Shown: positions 1 to 7,799 of the stretch, piece after piece
How the letters are laid out: the number at the start of each line of letters is the position of its first letter
Numbering within the stretch: the first letter of the stretch is position 1
Source: Rhizobium sp. L51/94
GTDB lineage: Bacteria; Pseudomonadota; Alphaproteobacteria; Rhizobiales; Rhizobiaceae
Assembly: GCF_019355555.1 (NCBI RefSeq)
Contig: NZ_CP072141.1
Coordinates: 800,001 to 864,000 of the forward strand
Direction of reading: 5' to 3'
DNA length: 64,000 nucleotides
Notes under the pieces: generated by a model
Seen by the model: only the letters and a program-made list of their open reading frames with translations
The model's database searches: none
Told to the model about the DNA's origin: nothing
Made by a program: the position numbers and the translations under genes

Positions 1-150
1 CTCCAGTGCGCGGTAGACCTGAAGCGGTGCCCGGAAGCCGTCGTCACGAAGGCGTTCAAGGATCGTATAGGCGCTGACGGGCTCGTGTGACTTTTCGAGG
101 ATGCCGAGCACCAGCGCCTGATTCTTCGTGAGCTTTTCCGGTACGGTCAA
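1..150 (-). CDS. zur: Fur-family regulator, probably Zur (N-terminal part, runs off the window)
   Basis: Reading the minus strand from 150 gives the start of a Fur-type winged-helix domain (NLTVPEKLTKNQALVLGILE, then a segment on sampling DNA with APLQVYRAL), typical of zinc-uptake regulators. The rest of the gene lies outside the window. No ATG is in frame before an upstream stop, so a TTG at 150-148 behind a GGCGACGAG stretch is the likely start. The gene follows a zinc-type ABC importer on the same strand, which favours Zur over Fur or Irr. Zur represses zinc uptake genes when zinc is plentiful (family knowledge). The metal-binding residues are not visible here, so the Zur call rests on context. 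Confidence 0.65.
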   Translation of the reverse strand, partial: MTVPEKLTKNQALVLGILEKSHEPVSAYTILERLRDDGFRAPLQVYRALE

Positions 151-271
151 ATTCTCGTCGCCAATGTTGTTTCTAGCATCCGGTTGTCGCTTGTATCCCT
201 GGATCTACATCAACGAAGCTCCGGGCTCAATCAAGGTGTGGTCGGCGCGACCGGAAATCAATGCCGGACGG

Positions 272-305
272 TCGACGGTAGCGCCGCAGTTGGCGCTACC
301 GTCGA
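272..305 (-). terminator. Strong stem-loop between the zinc importer and zur
   Basis: Positions 272-285 and 292-305 form a perfect 14-bp inverted repeat around a 6-base loop (GCAGTT), just after the stop of the binding-protein gene on the minus strand. There is no clear T-run after it in that direction, so it may be an mRNA-stabilising hairpin or partial terminator rather than a classical intrinsic terminator. Confidence 0.5.
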
Positions 306-309
306 TAGA

Positions 310-1209
310 CTATTTCTTCTCCAGTGCGGATGCAATCTGGTTAACGTTATAACGGAACATCTTTACATAAGTGGATGCAGGGCCCTTTTTGTCGGACAGG
401 GCCTCGACATAAAGCTCGCCGCCCGGCTGTGCCTTGGTCGCGGATGCGACCTGCTTGACGAGCTTCGGATCGTTGGAGTTCTCAAAGAAGTAGACCTTGA
501 CGTTCTCGGCCTTGATCTGGTCGATGAGTTTGGCGACATCGGCAGCCGATGCCTCGGTCTCTGTCGAAAAGCCGATCGGTGCCAGGAACTTGACCTTGTA
601 TTCCCGGCCGAAGTAACCGAATGCGTCGTGGCTTGTGAGAATCTTGCGCTTGTCGTCGGGCACCGGATCAAGCTTTTCATGGGCATAGGCATCGAGAGAC
701 TTCAACTGCTTGCGATAGCTCTCTGCGTTCTGCTTGAAGGTCGCAGCGTCTTCCGGATCGGCAGCAGCCAGGGCTTTTTCGATATTATCCACCCAGACCA
801 TGACGTTGACCGGGCTGTTCCAGACATGCGGGTCGGTGACGGTCTTGCCGTCTTCTTCCATCGTCCGGGTGTTGATCCCCTCGGAAACGACGATCGGCTT
901 GCCCTTATAGCCGGACGCTGTGATCAGTCGGTCCATCCATCCTTCCAGACCGTCGCCGCTGACGAAGACCAGATCGGCCGCCTTCAGGTTGCGGGCGTCG
1001 TCCGGGGATGGTTCGAACTCGTGCGGGTCGCCGTTCGGGCCAACCAGCGTCTTGACCTCGACATTCTTGCCGCCGACCTCGTGGACGACGTCGGCAAGGA
1101 CCGTGAAGCTTGCAACGACATCCAGCGTCTTTGCCGAAGCCGTTGAGGCCATGGCCGTCAACGCCATCAGCGCTGTGCTGGCGTATGCGATAGTGCGAAG
1201 ATATGTCAC
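310..1209 (-). CDS. Zinc/manganese-type ABC transporter substrate-binding protein (cluster A-I, AztC/TroA-like)
   Basis: The 299-residue protein starts with a signal peptide ending in ASTASA (about residue 26) and has the cluster 9 metal-binding fold. Probable metal-ligand sites are PHEFEPSP (about residue 62), DPHVWNSP (about 126), TSHDAFGYF (about 194) and the late acidic region. The long His-rich loop of classical ZnuA is absent, which fits the AztC/TroA type better. It would capture zinc, possibly manganese, in the periplasm and hand it to the permease encoded just upstream. It is the last gene of the importer operon and is followed by a strong hairpin and zur. The metal is inferred from the neighbours. 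Confidence 0.85.
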   Translation of the reverse strand: MTYLRTIAYASTALMALTAMASTASAKTLDVVASFTVLADVVHEVGGKNVEVKTLVGPNGDPHEFEPSPDDARNLKAADLVFVSGDGLEGWMDRLITASGYKGKPIVVSEGINTRTMEEDGKTVTDPHVWNSPVNVMVWVDNIEKALAAADPEDAATFKQNAESYRKQLKSLDAYAHEKLDPVPDDKRKILTSHDAFGYFGREYKVKFLAPIGFSTETEASAADVAKLIDQIKAENVKVYFFENSNDPKLVKQVASATKAQPGGELYVEALSDKKGPASTYVKMFRYNVNQIASALEKK

Positions 1210-1233
1210 GCTTTCACTCCTGTGTTGGCATCA

Positions 1234-2094
1234 TCAGATGCGGCTCGGAAACAGGCGCCGGACGGCGCCCGAGGGGCAGAACAACAGCGACAGGCAATAG
1301 AGGGAGGCGGCGACCAGGATGATCGTCGGTCCCGATGCCAGGCCGAAGTGGAAGGAGACGATCAGTCCGACCAGTCCCGAAAGCGCGGCAACGCATGCCG
1401 AAATAGTGAGCATCACCGGCAGGGTTTTCGCCCAGAGCTGTGCGATCGAGGCGGGCAGCATCATCAGGCCGACGGCCATCAGCGTGCCCAGCGCCTGAAA
1501 GCCGGCGACGAGATTGAGGACGACAAGAAACAGGAACAACACGTGGTAAAACGACCCGTGGCCACGCACCGAGCGTAGGAAACCGGGATCGAAGCACTCG
1601 GCCACCAGCGGTCGGTAGACGATCGCAAGCACGAGGGCTGTGAATGTTGCGATGCCGCCGACGAAGTAGAGAGCAGTGGCATCGATTGCGAGGATAGTAC
1701 CGAACAGCACATGCAGCAGATCGATGTTCGAGCCGCGGAGCGAAACGATCAATACGCCAAGGGCCAGCGATGTGAGGTAGAAGCTGGCAAAACTGGCATC
1801 TTCCTTGAGGACCGTGGTGCGGCTGACCAGTCCCGACAGAAGCGCGACAACGAGGCCTGCAACGATGCCGCCGAGACCCATGGCCGGCAGTGACAGGCCA
1901 CCGGCAATGAGGAAGCCGATGGCCGCTCCTGGCAGGACGGCGTGGCTCATGGCGTCGCCGACGAGACTCATGCGGCGCAGCATCAACAGGACGCCGACCG
2001 GCCCGGAGCCTAGCCCGAGGGCGACGCAGGCAATCAGCGCGCGGCGCATGAAACCGTATTCGACAAAGGGATGGACAAGGGCTTCGTAGAGCAT
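1234..2094 (-). CDS. Metal ABC transporter permease, ZnuB/AztB family
   Basis: This 286-residue inner-membrane protein has about eight hydrophobic segments and the ABC-3 family signature region near the N-terminus (LRRMSLVGDAMSHAVLPGAA). It forms the channel for zinc-type import with the ATPase encoded upstream. The ATG at 2094 overlaps the ATPase stop as TGATG, which indicates translational coupling; a GTG one codon earlier is also possible. The binding-protein gene follows after 24 bases. The family is certain, and zinc as substrate is inferred from zur and the Zur-like box. Confidence 0.88.
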   Translation of the reverse strand: MLYEALVHPFVEYGFMRRALIACVALGLGSGPVGVLLMLRRMSLVGDAMSHAVLPGAAIGFLIAGGLSLPAMGLGGIVAGLVVALLSGLVSRTTVLKEDASFASFYLTSLALGVLIVSLRGSNIDLLHVLFGTILAIDATALYFVGGIATFTALVLAIVYRPLVAECFDPGFLRSVRGHGSFYHVLFLFLVVLNLVAGFQALGTLMAVGLMMLPASIAQLWAKTLPVMLTISACVAALSGLVGLIVSFHFGLASGPTIILVAASLYCLSLLFCPSGAVRRLFPSRI

Positions 2095-2834
2095 CACAGG
2101 GCTACCGGCTCCGGCTGTTCTATGGCGGCGTTTTCAGCCATGGCGCGCGCCTTCTGCAGGTTTCCAGTCGTCATGGTGCTTTCGGTCGGCCCCCAGCTTA
2201 CGGCCTCGCGGGCCATCAGCAGCGTTTGCGGGAAATGGCTGCGGACCTGCTCGAAATCGTGAAGCACCGCGATGATGGTGCGACCGTCATCGTTCCACTG
2301 GTGGATGATCTGCAGCAGGTCACGCGTGGTAGCGGCATCGATGGCGGTGAACGGCTCGTCGAGCACGATCACCTTGGCATCCTGCAGCAGCAATCGCGCA
2401 AACAGGACGCGCTGGAACTGGCCGGCAGACAGCGAACCGATATGCTGCCGCTCGAAACCGCCAAGACCGACCGCTTCGAGCGCTGCCCGTCCACGCTCGG
2501 CAGTCTCACGCGAAATGCCGCGGAAAGCGCCGCTGTGGTTCCAGGCACCAAGCATGACGGTATCCGCGACGCTCAGGGGAAAATGCCGATCGATCTCGGC
2601 CGCCTGCGGCAGGTAACCGAAATCCTTCGGTCGCAGGGCATCGAGATGGATGGCGCCCGACTTGAGCTTGAGGTCGCCCATCAGGCCTTTCAGAAGCGTC
2701 GATTTCCCGGCCCCGTTCGGGCCCGCGATGGCGGTCAGGCTTCCCTCTTCGAAGGTCCCGGAGATATTCTTGACCGCCAGGTTCTTTGCATAGGCAATCG
2801 AAACGTTTTCAAGGCGGATACGCTGCATCGTCAT
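2094..2834 (-). CDS. Metal ABC transporter ATP-binding protein, ZnuC/AztA family
   Basis: This is a single-domain ABC ATPase of 246 residues. It has Walker A GPNGAGKST (about residues 36-44), a Q-loop region, the signature LSAGQFQRVLFARLLLQ (about 134-150), Walker B VIVLDEPF and an H-loop (AVLHD). The chosen start (MTMQRIRLENV) overlaps the stop of the 42-residue membrane protein as ATGA. It lacks the long C-terminal His-rich tail seen in some ZnuC proteins. It energises the neighbouring permease. Confidence 0.88.
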   Translation of the reverse strand: MTMQRIRLENVSIAYAKNLAVKNISGTFEEGSLTAIAGPNGAGKSTLLKGLMGDLKLKSGAIHLDALRPKDFGYLPQAAEIDRHFPLSVADTVMLGAWNHSGAFRGISRETAERGRAALEAVGLGGFERQHIGSLSAGQFQRVLFARLLLQDAKVIVLDEPFTAIDAATTRDLLQIIHQWNDDGRTIIAVLHDFEQVRSHFPQTLLMAREAVSWGPTESTMTTGNLQKARAMAENAAIEQPEPVAL

Positions 2835-2959
2835 GGGAGGCTTACCGCCCATCCTATGGCCAGCCAGAGCATGGCAAGCAAAATCGCCACGACTAGCAGC
2901 CGAACGACGGAAGAGCGGCCCATCAGCGACCGGCGAAAGGGATCTGAGTTTGGTGACAT
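2831..2959 (-). CDS. Small single-span membrane protein at the head of the zinc importer operon
   Basis: A 42-codon reading frame begins MSPNSDPFRRS and has a basic, Ser/Arg-rich start. It then has one hydrophobic span (VVRLLVVAILLAMLWLAIG, about residues 20-38) and ends at a TGA that overlaps the ATPase ATG. Its position directly after the Zur-like box and its coupling to the next gene argue that it is translated. The positive N-terminal residues suggest the N-terminus stays in the cytoplasm. I do not recognise a named family. A role as an accessory subunit of the importer is inference. Confidence 0.6.
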   Translation of the reverse strand: MSPNSDPFRRSLMGRSSVVRLLVVAILLAMLWLAIGWAVSLP

Positions 2960-2982
2960 CGCGATATCCACTAGCATCGATG

Positions 2983-3001
2983 GTTTGTTATAACATATCA
3001 T
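2983..3001 (-). promoter_or_regulatory. Zur-box-like palindrome
   Basis: The stretch around TTTGTTATAACATATCA is AT-rich and partly palindromic (TGTTATAACA core), resembling the TGTTATAnTATAACA-type Zur boxes of alphaproteobacteria. It lies about 25-45 bases upstream of the first reading frame of the importer operon. It would be the operator through which Zur represses zinc uptake. Confidence 0.55.
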
Positions 3002-3066
3002 TTTTTCTGTCGACTATAATTTTGGCATCCGAACCGTTTAGCGTGAGCATGCCCGCAAGGTGCGCG

Positions 3067-3708
3067 TCAGCATTTCATTTCCAGCCGCGTTGCGACGAGC
3101 TGCGAGAAGTTAGTGCCCATTGGGTCGTTGAAAAACAGGCTGGTCAGGGTCGCCTGGTTCTGCGCGATGATCTCGTCCGGGTTTGGCCGTACGACCTTGC
3201 GGCTGCAGTGGGAAAAGCCGGCGCCCGATGTCGCCATGTCGTTGTCGTTGGCGAAATCGACTGCGGTATAAAGTGTCTGGTCGTAGATCCCGAAGATAGC
3301 CGTGCCCACCAGCTTGGTCTTGGTTACGGGCTTTAGAGAAAAGGTCAGTATCAGCGCGCCGTCCTTGTAGTCCGCCTGTATGGACTCCGGCTTGGCCATC
3401 GGGACTGCTTTGCCGTTAACGGTGACGTTGGTGTAGTATTTGTATTGCTCGAGCGAGTTTCGCACCGTCTTGCCGACGGCCAGCAACTCTGATTTGTCGA
3501 GCGTGTTGTTTTCGTTCTTGTCGAAGTCCAGAAGCACCGAAGACGAGAAGACATCGTCGAATTTCCAGACGTTGCGAAGCTCAGTCAGTGTTCCGTCCGC
3601 CGAGGCGACGGCCTCGAACCTGGCGTCGATAAAGATATGCGGATGGGCAAAGGCTTGGGCGGGTACGCATGCGGCAAATGCTGCCATCAAGATCGTCAAG
3701 CGGACCAC
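3067..3708 (-). CDS. DUF1007 family periplasmic protein
   Basis: The 213-residue product has an N-terminal hydrophobic segment ending at the Ala-rich AQAFA (signal peptide), followed by HPHIFID, the hallmark of DUF1007 (COG3683). Members are often found beside nickel, cobalt or zinc transport genes, and the HPH motif could bind metal. The GTG start at 3708 follows GGAGAG by about 5 bases; longer in-frame starts back to 3846 would add about 46 low-complexity residues before the signal peptide and are unlikely. A D-x-N-x-D stretch (DFDKNENNTLD) resembles a calcium-binding loop. Function is unproven; metal delivery is inferred from context. Confidence 0.75.
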   Translation of the reverse strand: MVRLTILMAAFAACVPAQAFAHPHIFIDARFEAVASADGTLTELRNVWKFDDVFSSSVLLDFDKNENNTLDKSELLAVGKTVRNSLEQYKYYTNVTVNGKAVPMAKPESIQADYKDGALILTFSLKPVTKTKLVGTAIFGIYDQTLYTAVDFANDNDMATSGAGFSHCSRKVVRPNPDEIIAQNQATLTSLFFNDPMGTNFSQLVATRLEMKC

Positions 3709-3885
3709 GAGGTCTCTCCGGGCTGACAGGATAGCGAATGACCATCGCCGTCTTTTCAATGTTGCGATTTCGACGCGACCGTTGAGCGTTTCAACACTGC
3801 AATGGTGGCGACAAGGAGACGACATGGCCTCCCACGCGAAAAGCATTCTGTGCGACTAAGCAGGTCAGAGAGGGCATGTTCTGCG

Positions 3886-5100
3886 TCAAGCTCCTCCCAG
3901 CACGCGGGAAATTGCCCTTCCGCCGAATTTTCGTTTTCGCGCGCCGTCGGGATTTTCGAGTTCCGGCACGAAAATCTTGGCGACGGTTACCGGCATTTCC
4001 GGGCTGGATAGAGTAACGGCAACGGCTCTCCCTATCCCCGCCCGCCTCAGACCGTCGAGTGACCTGGAAAGCAAAACTGCCGGACCACCCGATACCGCTA
4101 TAGCTTCGATTGGCCGCAAGGCAGGGTCGATCGCAAAGCACTCCAGCGTTTCAACCGGCAGGGGCTGGGTAAAGCAACCGGGATCGATATCGTCGCGGGC
4201 GCCGCTGATAAACGTCAAGCGCGATTGCGCGGCTTCGGTAATGGCCCTGATTGCAGCGCGGATCGGATCTGGGTGTGCGCCACTGCCATGGCTGACATCG
4301 CGATAAAGCGGCTGGCGTCGCATCGTGATGTCTGCCGGGCCCAAAAGGGCCGAGTAGCAGGGAATTCCGATGTCGCTGGTGATATCGAACATGACGAGTT
4401 TCAGCCCGGCTTCGGTGATCTGCCTCTCAAGGCCGGCAATGACGGGGTCGCGGAAGGCGCTGGCGGCGATGCAGCGTCCATGGCGACGCTCGCGGCTTGT
4501 CACTTGCCATAAAACATAGGCATCGCGTTCGATCCTTTCCAGCAATCCATGCAGCATGGCTTCATCACCGGTGTTGCCGGAGGCAAGGCCGTCCGATGAC
4601 TGCCAGAACCGGCCCGACTTGGTTCGGTCGAGCACTGCCGCTTCGTAAGGGACATAGGTTGGCTCTCCTGACAGAAGATCGACGCCGGCGATCCATTCTA
4701 CCGGCTCATCCGGCGCAATGTCGGCTTGTCCGGTGGCAACAAGACCGTCGAGCCGATCAGCCAACGCGCCAGCAGCCGTGAGCGAATTCCAGCTTCCCAC
4801 GGATTTCTTAACGTCCGGCATACCGGCGATGGCTCGCTCCAATGCTTCCATGGCAGCCGAGACCTTGGCATCAATATCCGTGATGCCCTTGCCCTGGTTG
4901 ATGACAATCGAGCGGGCATTGGGTGAGACTGCATTCCAGACGGGAATGCCGATGTTGTCCAGGCCGGTCAGCCTGGAAAGCCGGGTGATGCCGTAGCGCA
5001 GCAGCAGCGGCGCAATTCTGCGCAGCGTTTCCTCAGGCGCGCAGCTGCGGTCGGAATAGAGCGATTGCAGGCTTTCGATGTCAAGTGAGCTCGATACCAA
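3886..5100 (-). CDS. YcaO-like ATP-dependent enzyme (orphan, no TfuA partner)
   Basis: The 404-residue protein shows YcaO ATP-site elements in order: QGKGITDIDAKVSAAMEALE (residues 69-88), LLERIERDAY (186-195), EAAQSR (289-294) and ARDD (301-304). YcaO enzymes activate amide oxygens with ATP to make azolines, thioamides or amidines on peptides or proteins (family knowledge). The usual partner, a TfuA-like protein, is not adjacent, and the proline-rich C-terminus of azoline-forming members is missing. The TTG start at 5100 follows GGGAG by 5 bases; an upstream start at 5265 would overlap the preceding deaminase gene. It follows that gene by 68 bases on the same strand, so the two probably share a transcript. 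The substrate is unknown. Confidence 0.8.
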   Translation of the reverse strand: MVSSSLDIESLQSLYSDRSCAPEETLRRIAPLLLRYGITRLSRLTGLDNIGIPVWNAVSPNARSIVINQGKGITDIDAKVSAAMEALERAIAGMPDVKKSVGSWNSLTAAGALADRLDGLVATGQADIAPDEPVEWIAGVDLLSGEPTYVPYEAAVLDRTKSGRFWQSSDGLASGNTGDEAMLHGLLERIERDAYVLWQVTSRERRHGRCIAASAFRDPVIAGLERQITEAGLKLVMFDITSDIGIPCYSALLGPADITMRRQPLYRDVSHGSGAHPDPIRAAIRAITEAAQSRLTFISGARDDIDPGCFTQPLPVETLECFAIDPALRPIEAIAVSGGPAVLLSRSLDGLRRAGIGRAVAVTLSSPEMPVTVAKIFVPELENPDGARKRKFGGRAISRVLGGA

Positions 5101-5168
5101 GGCAACTCCCGTCAGGTCAGCAGGGCTGCGCCCAGAGGCTGCATGGCAGACATTATCGAAAGTTGATG

Positions 5169-5657
5169 CTACCAGACACCGTCGTGCAATGCGCTGGCTT
5201 CCTCGCAAAGGAGAGGCCCGACGACCACAACTTTCCGCTGGCCGGCCGCAAAGACGGTGCGGCAAGGGAGATCAAGCGTTGGGTTTTCCGGATGGTTTCC
5301 GGTGATATCCTTCAGCTGACTTTCGCTGAGGCCATAGACGACACGGCCGACGCCGGCCCAATAGGCTGCACCGGAACACATGGCGCAGGGCTCGGCGGAG
5401 GTATACATCGTGCAGTCTGCCAGAAACTGGGGCCGGTAGGCCTGCGACGCCCGTGTCATCAGAACGCGCTCGGCATGGCCGGTCATGTCCTGCGTCGGAT
5501 TAAAGGCGTTCTCCTGTTCCAACAGCACCGTGCCATCAGGCCCGGCGAGGATTGCCCCGAACGGATGGTTTCCATTGCTCCGGGCCCGGCTTGCAACCGC
5601 AAAGGCATGCCGCAGCAGGCGCTCGTCATTGGCTGCCCAGAAGGCTTGGTCTGTCAT
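5169..5657 (-). CDS. CDA-fold nucleobase/nucleoside deaminase (guanine deaminase/TadA-like)
   Basis: The 162-residue enzyme has the zinc site of the cytidine/deoxycytidylate deaminase superfamily: HAE at residues 61-63 (His ligand, Glu proton shuttle) and PCAMCSGA with Cys91 and Cys94. HPFGA and the ending with paired aromatic/His positions resemble GuaD and related nucleobase deaminases more than tRNA deaminases. ATG 5657 follows AAGGA by 8 bases. It is the first gene of a minus-strand unit with the YcaO gene and faces lysR across a 116-base intergenic region holding the shared operator. Guanine or a related aminopurine is the likely substrate. Confidence 0.8.
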   Translation of the reverse strand: MTDQAFWAANDERLLRHAFAVASRARSNGNHPFGAILAGPDGTVLLEQENAFNPTQDMTGHAERVLMTRASQAYRPQFLADCTMYTSAEPCAMCSGAAYWAGVGRVVYGLSESQLKDITGNHPENPTLDLPCRTVFAAGQRKVVVVGPLLCEEASALHDGVW

Positions 5658-5709
5658 GCAATATTCCTTCACGAACGATGAAGATACTTTCGGTGATCGT
5701 CCGCTGGCT

Positions 5710-5756
5710 GACAAGAACCCATTTTCGATGCTATCGTGCGAATAAACGCAACGCTC
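5710..5756 (-). promoter_or_regulatory. Shared promoter/operator element, copy 1 (deaminase-ycaO side)
   Basis: Read on the minus strand from 5756, this contains GAGCGTTGCGTTTATTCGCA. The same element occurs upstream of the adenosine-deaminase-like operon (6702-6747). The first 22 bases match with one difference, and about 35 of 46 positions match overall. The core TGCG-N6-CGCA is an inverted repeat of the sort LysR regulators bind. It lies about 99 bases before the deaminase start, and 18 bases before lysR in the other direction. Confidence 0.65.
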
Positions 5757-5773
5757 CTGAAGGGGATATCCGC

Positions 5774-6703
5774 ATGCAGCTTATCTCCCAGGCCGCGTTG
5801 CTGCTGGACGCCGTGGCGCGTGCAGGCTCTTTTAGACGGGCCGCCGAACGTCTCAACCTTTCTGCATCGGCGATCAACCGGCAGATCCTCCGGCTCGAGG
5901 AAGACATTGGACTTCCACTGTTCGAGCGGCTGCCGCGAGGAATCCGGCCAACGGCTGCAGGCGAGCGCTTGCTGGCCGACATCCGGCGATGGCGGCGGGA
6001 ACAGGAGCGTGCGGAGGGACAATTGCGTGACCTCAAGGGCCAGCGTCGCGGCTCCATCACGATCGGGGCAATGGAGTGCTTCGGCAATACACTTCTTCCG
6101 GACGTGATCAAGAAGCTCCACAGCGTCAATCCGCTTATTGAAGTCAGCGTACTGATCGGCGGCACAGACGAACTGCTGCGCAAGCTCAATCTCAAGGAAC
6201 TCGATTTCGCGCTGCTGTTCAATCCGCCGCACAGGATAGCGTCGGATGCCGTTCGGCTGCTAAATGCACGTCCCGGGCTGGTCATGGCGGCAAACCATCC
6301 GCTTGCGCTGTCTCAAAGCCTCCGATTGGCTGACTGCTTGCAGTATGGCTTTGTCTTGCCAGACCAGTCTCTTGGCATCCGCGAATTCATCGACAAGGCT
6401 TTCGTCGACCTTGGGGTCGAGTTTGCCGGCATGGTCAGCACCAACTCGATCGCCCTTATCAAGTCTATGGTCAAGCTGGGGCAAACCATGGCTGTGCTGA
6501 GCATTTTCGATGTCTACGGAGAGCTGGTGCGCGGAGAGCTGGCTTTCGCCACTATCGAGGACCGCAACATCGAAGACGAGATTCTCGCCATCTGTGCTCC
6601 GATCAATCGACCAACCTCGGCAGCGGCCCAGATGATGATCGATCTGGTCGACGAAAGCCTGCGTTCTATCCGCCAGCCCAGTCGGGCGGGCTCGCAGATC
6701 TGA
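5774..6703 (+). CDS. LysR family transcriptional regulator
   Basis: The 309-residue protein has an N-terminal winged helix-turn-helix (residues 1-65, with SFRRAAERLNLSASAINRQI and LFERLPRG) and a LysR effector-binding domain that begins at RGSITIGAMECFG. The ATG at 5774 is preceded by GAAGGGG. It sits between two copies of the same operator-like element and between two catabolic units, so it is the probable activator of both and of itself. The effector is probably a substrate or intermediate of the locus. Good family confidence; target assignment is inference from the repeat. Confidence 0.88.
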   Translation: MQLISQAALLLDAVARAGSFRRAAERLNLSASAINRQILRLEEDIGLPLFERLPRGIRPTAAGERLLADIRRWRREQERAEGQLRDLKGQRRGSITIGAMECFGNTLLPDVIKKLHSVNPLIEVSVLIGGTDELLRKLNLKELDFALLFNPPHRIASDAVRLLNARPGLVMAANHPLALSQSLRLADCLQYGFVLPDQSLGIREFIDKAFVDLGVEFAGMVSTNSIALIKSMVKLGQTMAVLSIFDVYGELVRGELAFATIEDRNIEDEILAICAPINRPTSAAAQMMIDLVDESLRSIRQPSRAGSQI

Positions 6704-6747
6704 GCGTTGCGTTTTTTCGCACGGTGCATGCGCAAATCAATTCTTGT
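6702..6747 (+). promoter_or_regulatory. Shared promoter/operator element, copy 2 (importer operon side)
   Basis: GAGCGTTGCGTTTTTTCGCA starts at 6702, overlapping the end of lysR. It has the same orientation toward its downstream operon as copy 1 has toward the deaminase-ycaO pair, and a similar distance to the start codon (about 108 versus 99 bases). The similarity continues to TTCTTGT at the same offset (40-46), which suggests a common promoter architecture and not just a binding site. Confidence 0.65.
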
Positions 6748-6809
6748 TCAGCACGTATACCGGTGAAATTCTCTTGCTCGCAAGAGTATCCATCGCATCG
6801 GAAACACGC

Positions 6810-7799
6810 GTGCCGCTGAACTTCAGAACTTTGCCCAAGGCAGAGATCCACATTCATCTTGAAGGCTGTTTTGACACGGCGACGATTGTCAGTCTGGCCG
6901 CTGAAAACAACGTGCCTCTACCGCGTCCCGAGGCCGAACTGCTTAAGTTCGACGGCCTCTCCGACTTTCTAGACTTTCTCGATTTCATCTGTGGCCTTTG
7001 CCGTACGCAGGAGCAGCTGGCGAGGGCGGCCTACGCCTTTTGCGAGCGAATGCGGGATGCAGGCACCGGATATGCCGATGTCATTGTCAATCCGACCCAC
7101 TGGAGTGCGTGGCAGGGAAACCTCGGTGGCATGATCCACGGGCTTGACGCGGGCTTTGCTGCTGCTGAAGCGGATGGCCTGCCGCCCGTCGGCCTCTGCA
7201 TCAGCCTGCTGCGCCAGCAGAGTGCGGCGGAGGCTATCGAAGTGGTCGAGGAACTGGGCCGCTTGCGCCACCCACGGGTCGTAGCGCTTTCGGTCGATGG
7301 CAACGAGGCTGCGGCGGGCAGGACCGGCGAGAAATTTGCCGAAGCTTTCCGGCTCGCCGGCAGGATCGGCCTGAAGCGCACAGCGCATGCGGGTGAATCC
7401 AGCGGCCCTGATGGCGTCAGGGATGCCATTTTCCTGCTGGAAGCCGACCGTATCGACCACGGGGTTCGCGCTATCGAAGATGCGGAACTGATGACGATCC
7501 TCGTCGACCGCCAGATCGCGCTGGGCGTATGCCCCACGTCGAACTTGACACTGGGGCTCTATCCCAACCTTGGCGCCCACCCGCTGGAACGGCTGCGCAA
7601 GGCCGGCGTCCCCGTCTCTGTCAACACCGACGATCCCGCATTGCTGGCGACAGATCTTCCGGATGAGATAGCTGGCTGTGCGGCGGCCTACGGCTGGGAC
7701 AAGGAAACCTGCCGGGCCGTGGCTGCAACCTCCATCAATGCTTCCTTCGCCAATACCGACATAAAGGCCCGCCTGCTGAAGGATCTCAGCGCATGGTAG
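6810..7799 (+). CDS. Adenosine deaminase-like amidohydrolase
   Basis: The 329-residue protein has the ADA metal and catalytic residues: HIHLEG (His14, His16), TAHAGE (His193, Glu195), DHG (His217) and NTDDP (Asp274, Asp275). The family hydrolytically deaminates adenosine or related 6-aminopurine compounds. It is the first gene of the operon carrying a BMP-type importer, so it probably acts on an imported nucleoside. It differs clearly from the add gene at 30379-31347 (for example in the HLEG and GHG contexts), so the two are not recent duplicates. The GTG at 6810 places the conserved start just before LPKAEIH; upstream in-frame starts from 6744 are possible. Confidence 0.8.
   Translation: MPLNFRTLPKAEIHIHLEGCFDTATIVSLAAENNVPLPRPEAELLKFDGLSDFLDFLDFICGLCRTQEQLARAAYAFCERMRDAGTGYADVIVNPTHWSAWQGNLGGMIHGLDAGFAAAEADGLPPVGLCISLLRQQSAAEAIEVVEELGRLRHPRVVALSVDGNEAAAGRTGEKFAEAFRLAGRIGLKRTAHAGESSGPDGVRDAIFLLEADRIDHGVRAIEDAELMTILVDRQIALGVCPTSNLTLGLYPNLGAHPLERLRKAGVPVSVNTDDPALLATDLPDEIAGCAAAYGWDKETCRAVAATSINASFANTDIKARLLKDLSAW

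Noticed and set aside
184..1146. Long plus-strand frame opposite the zinc-binding protein gene
   Set aside because: It mirrors a clear gene with signal peptide and metal motifs on the minus strand; its own translation shows no domain.
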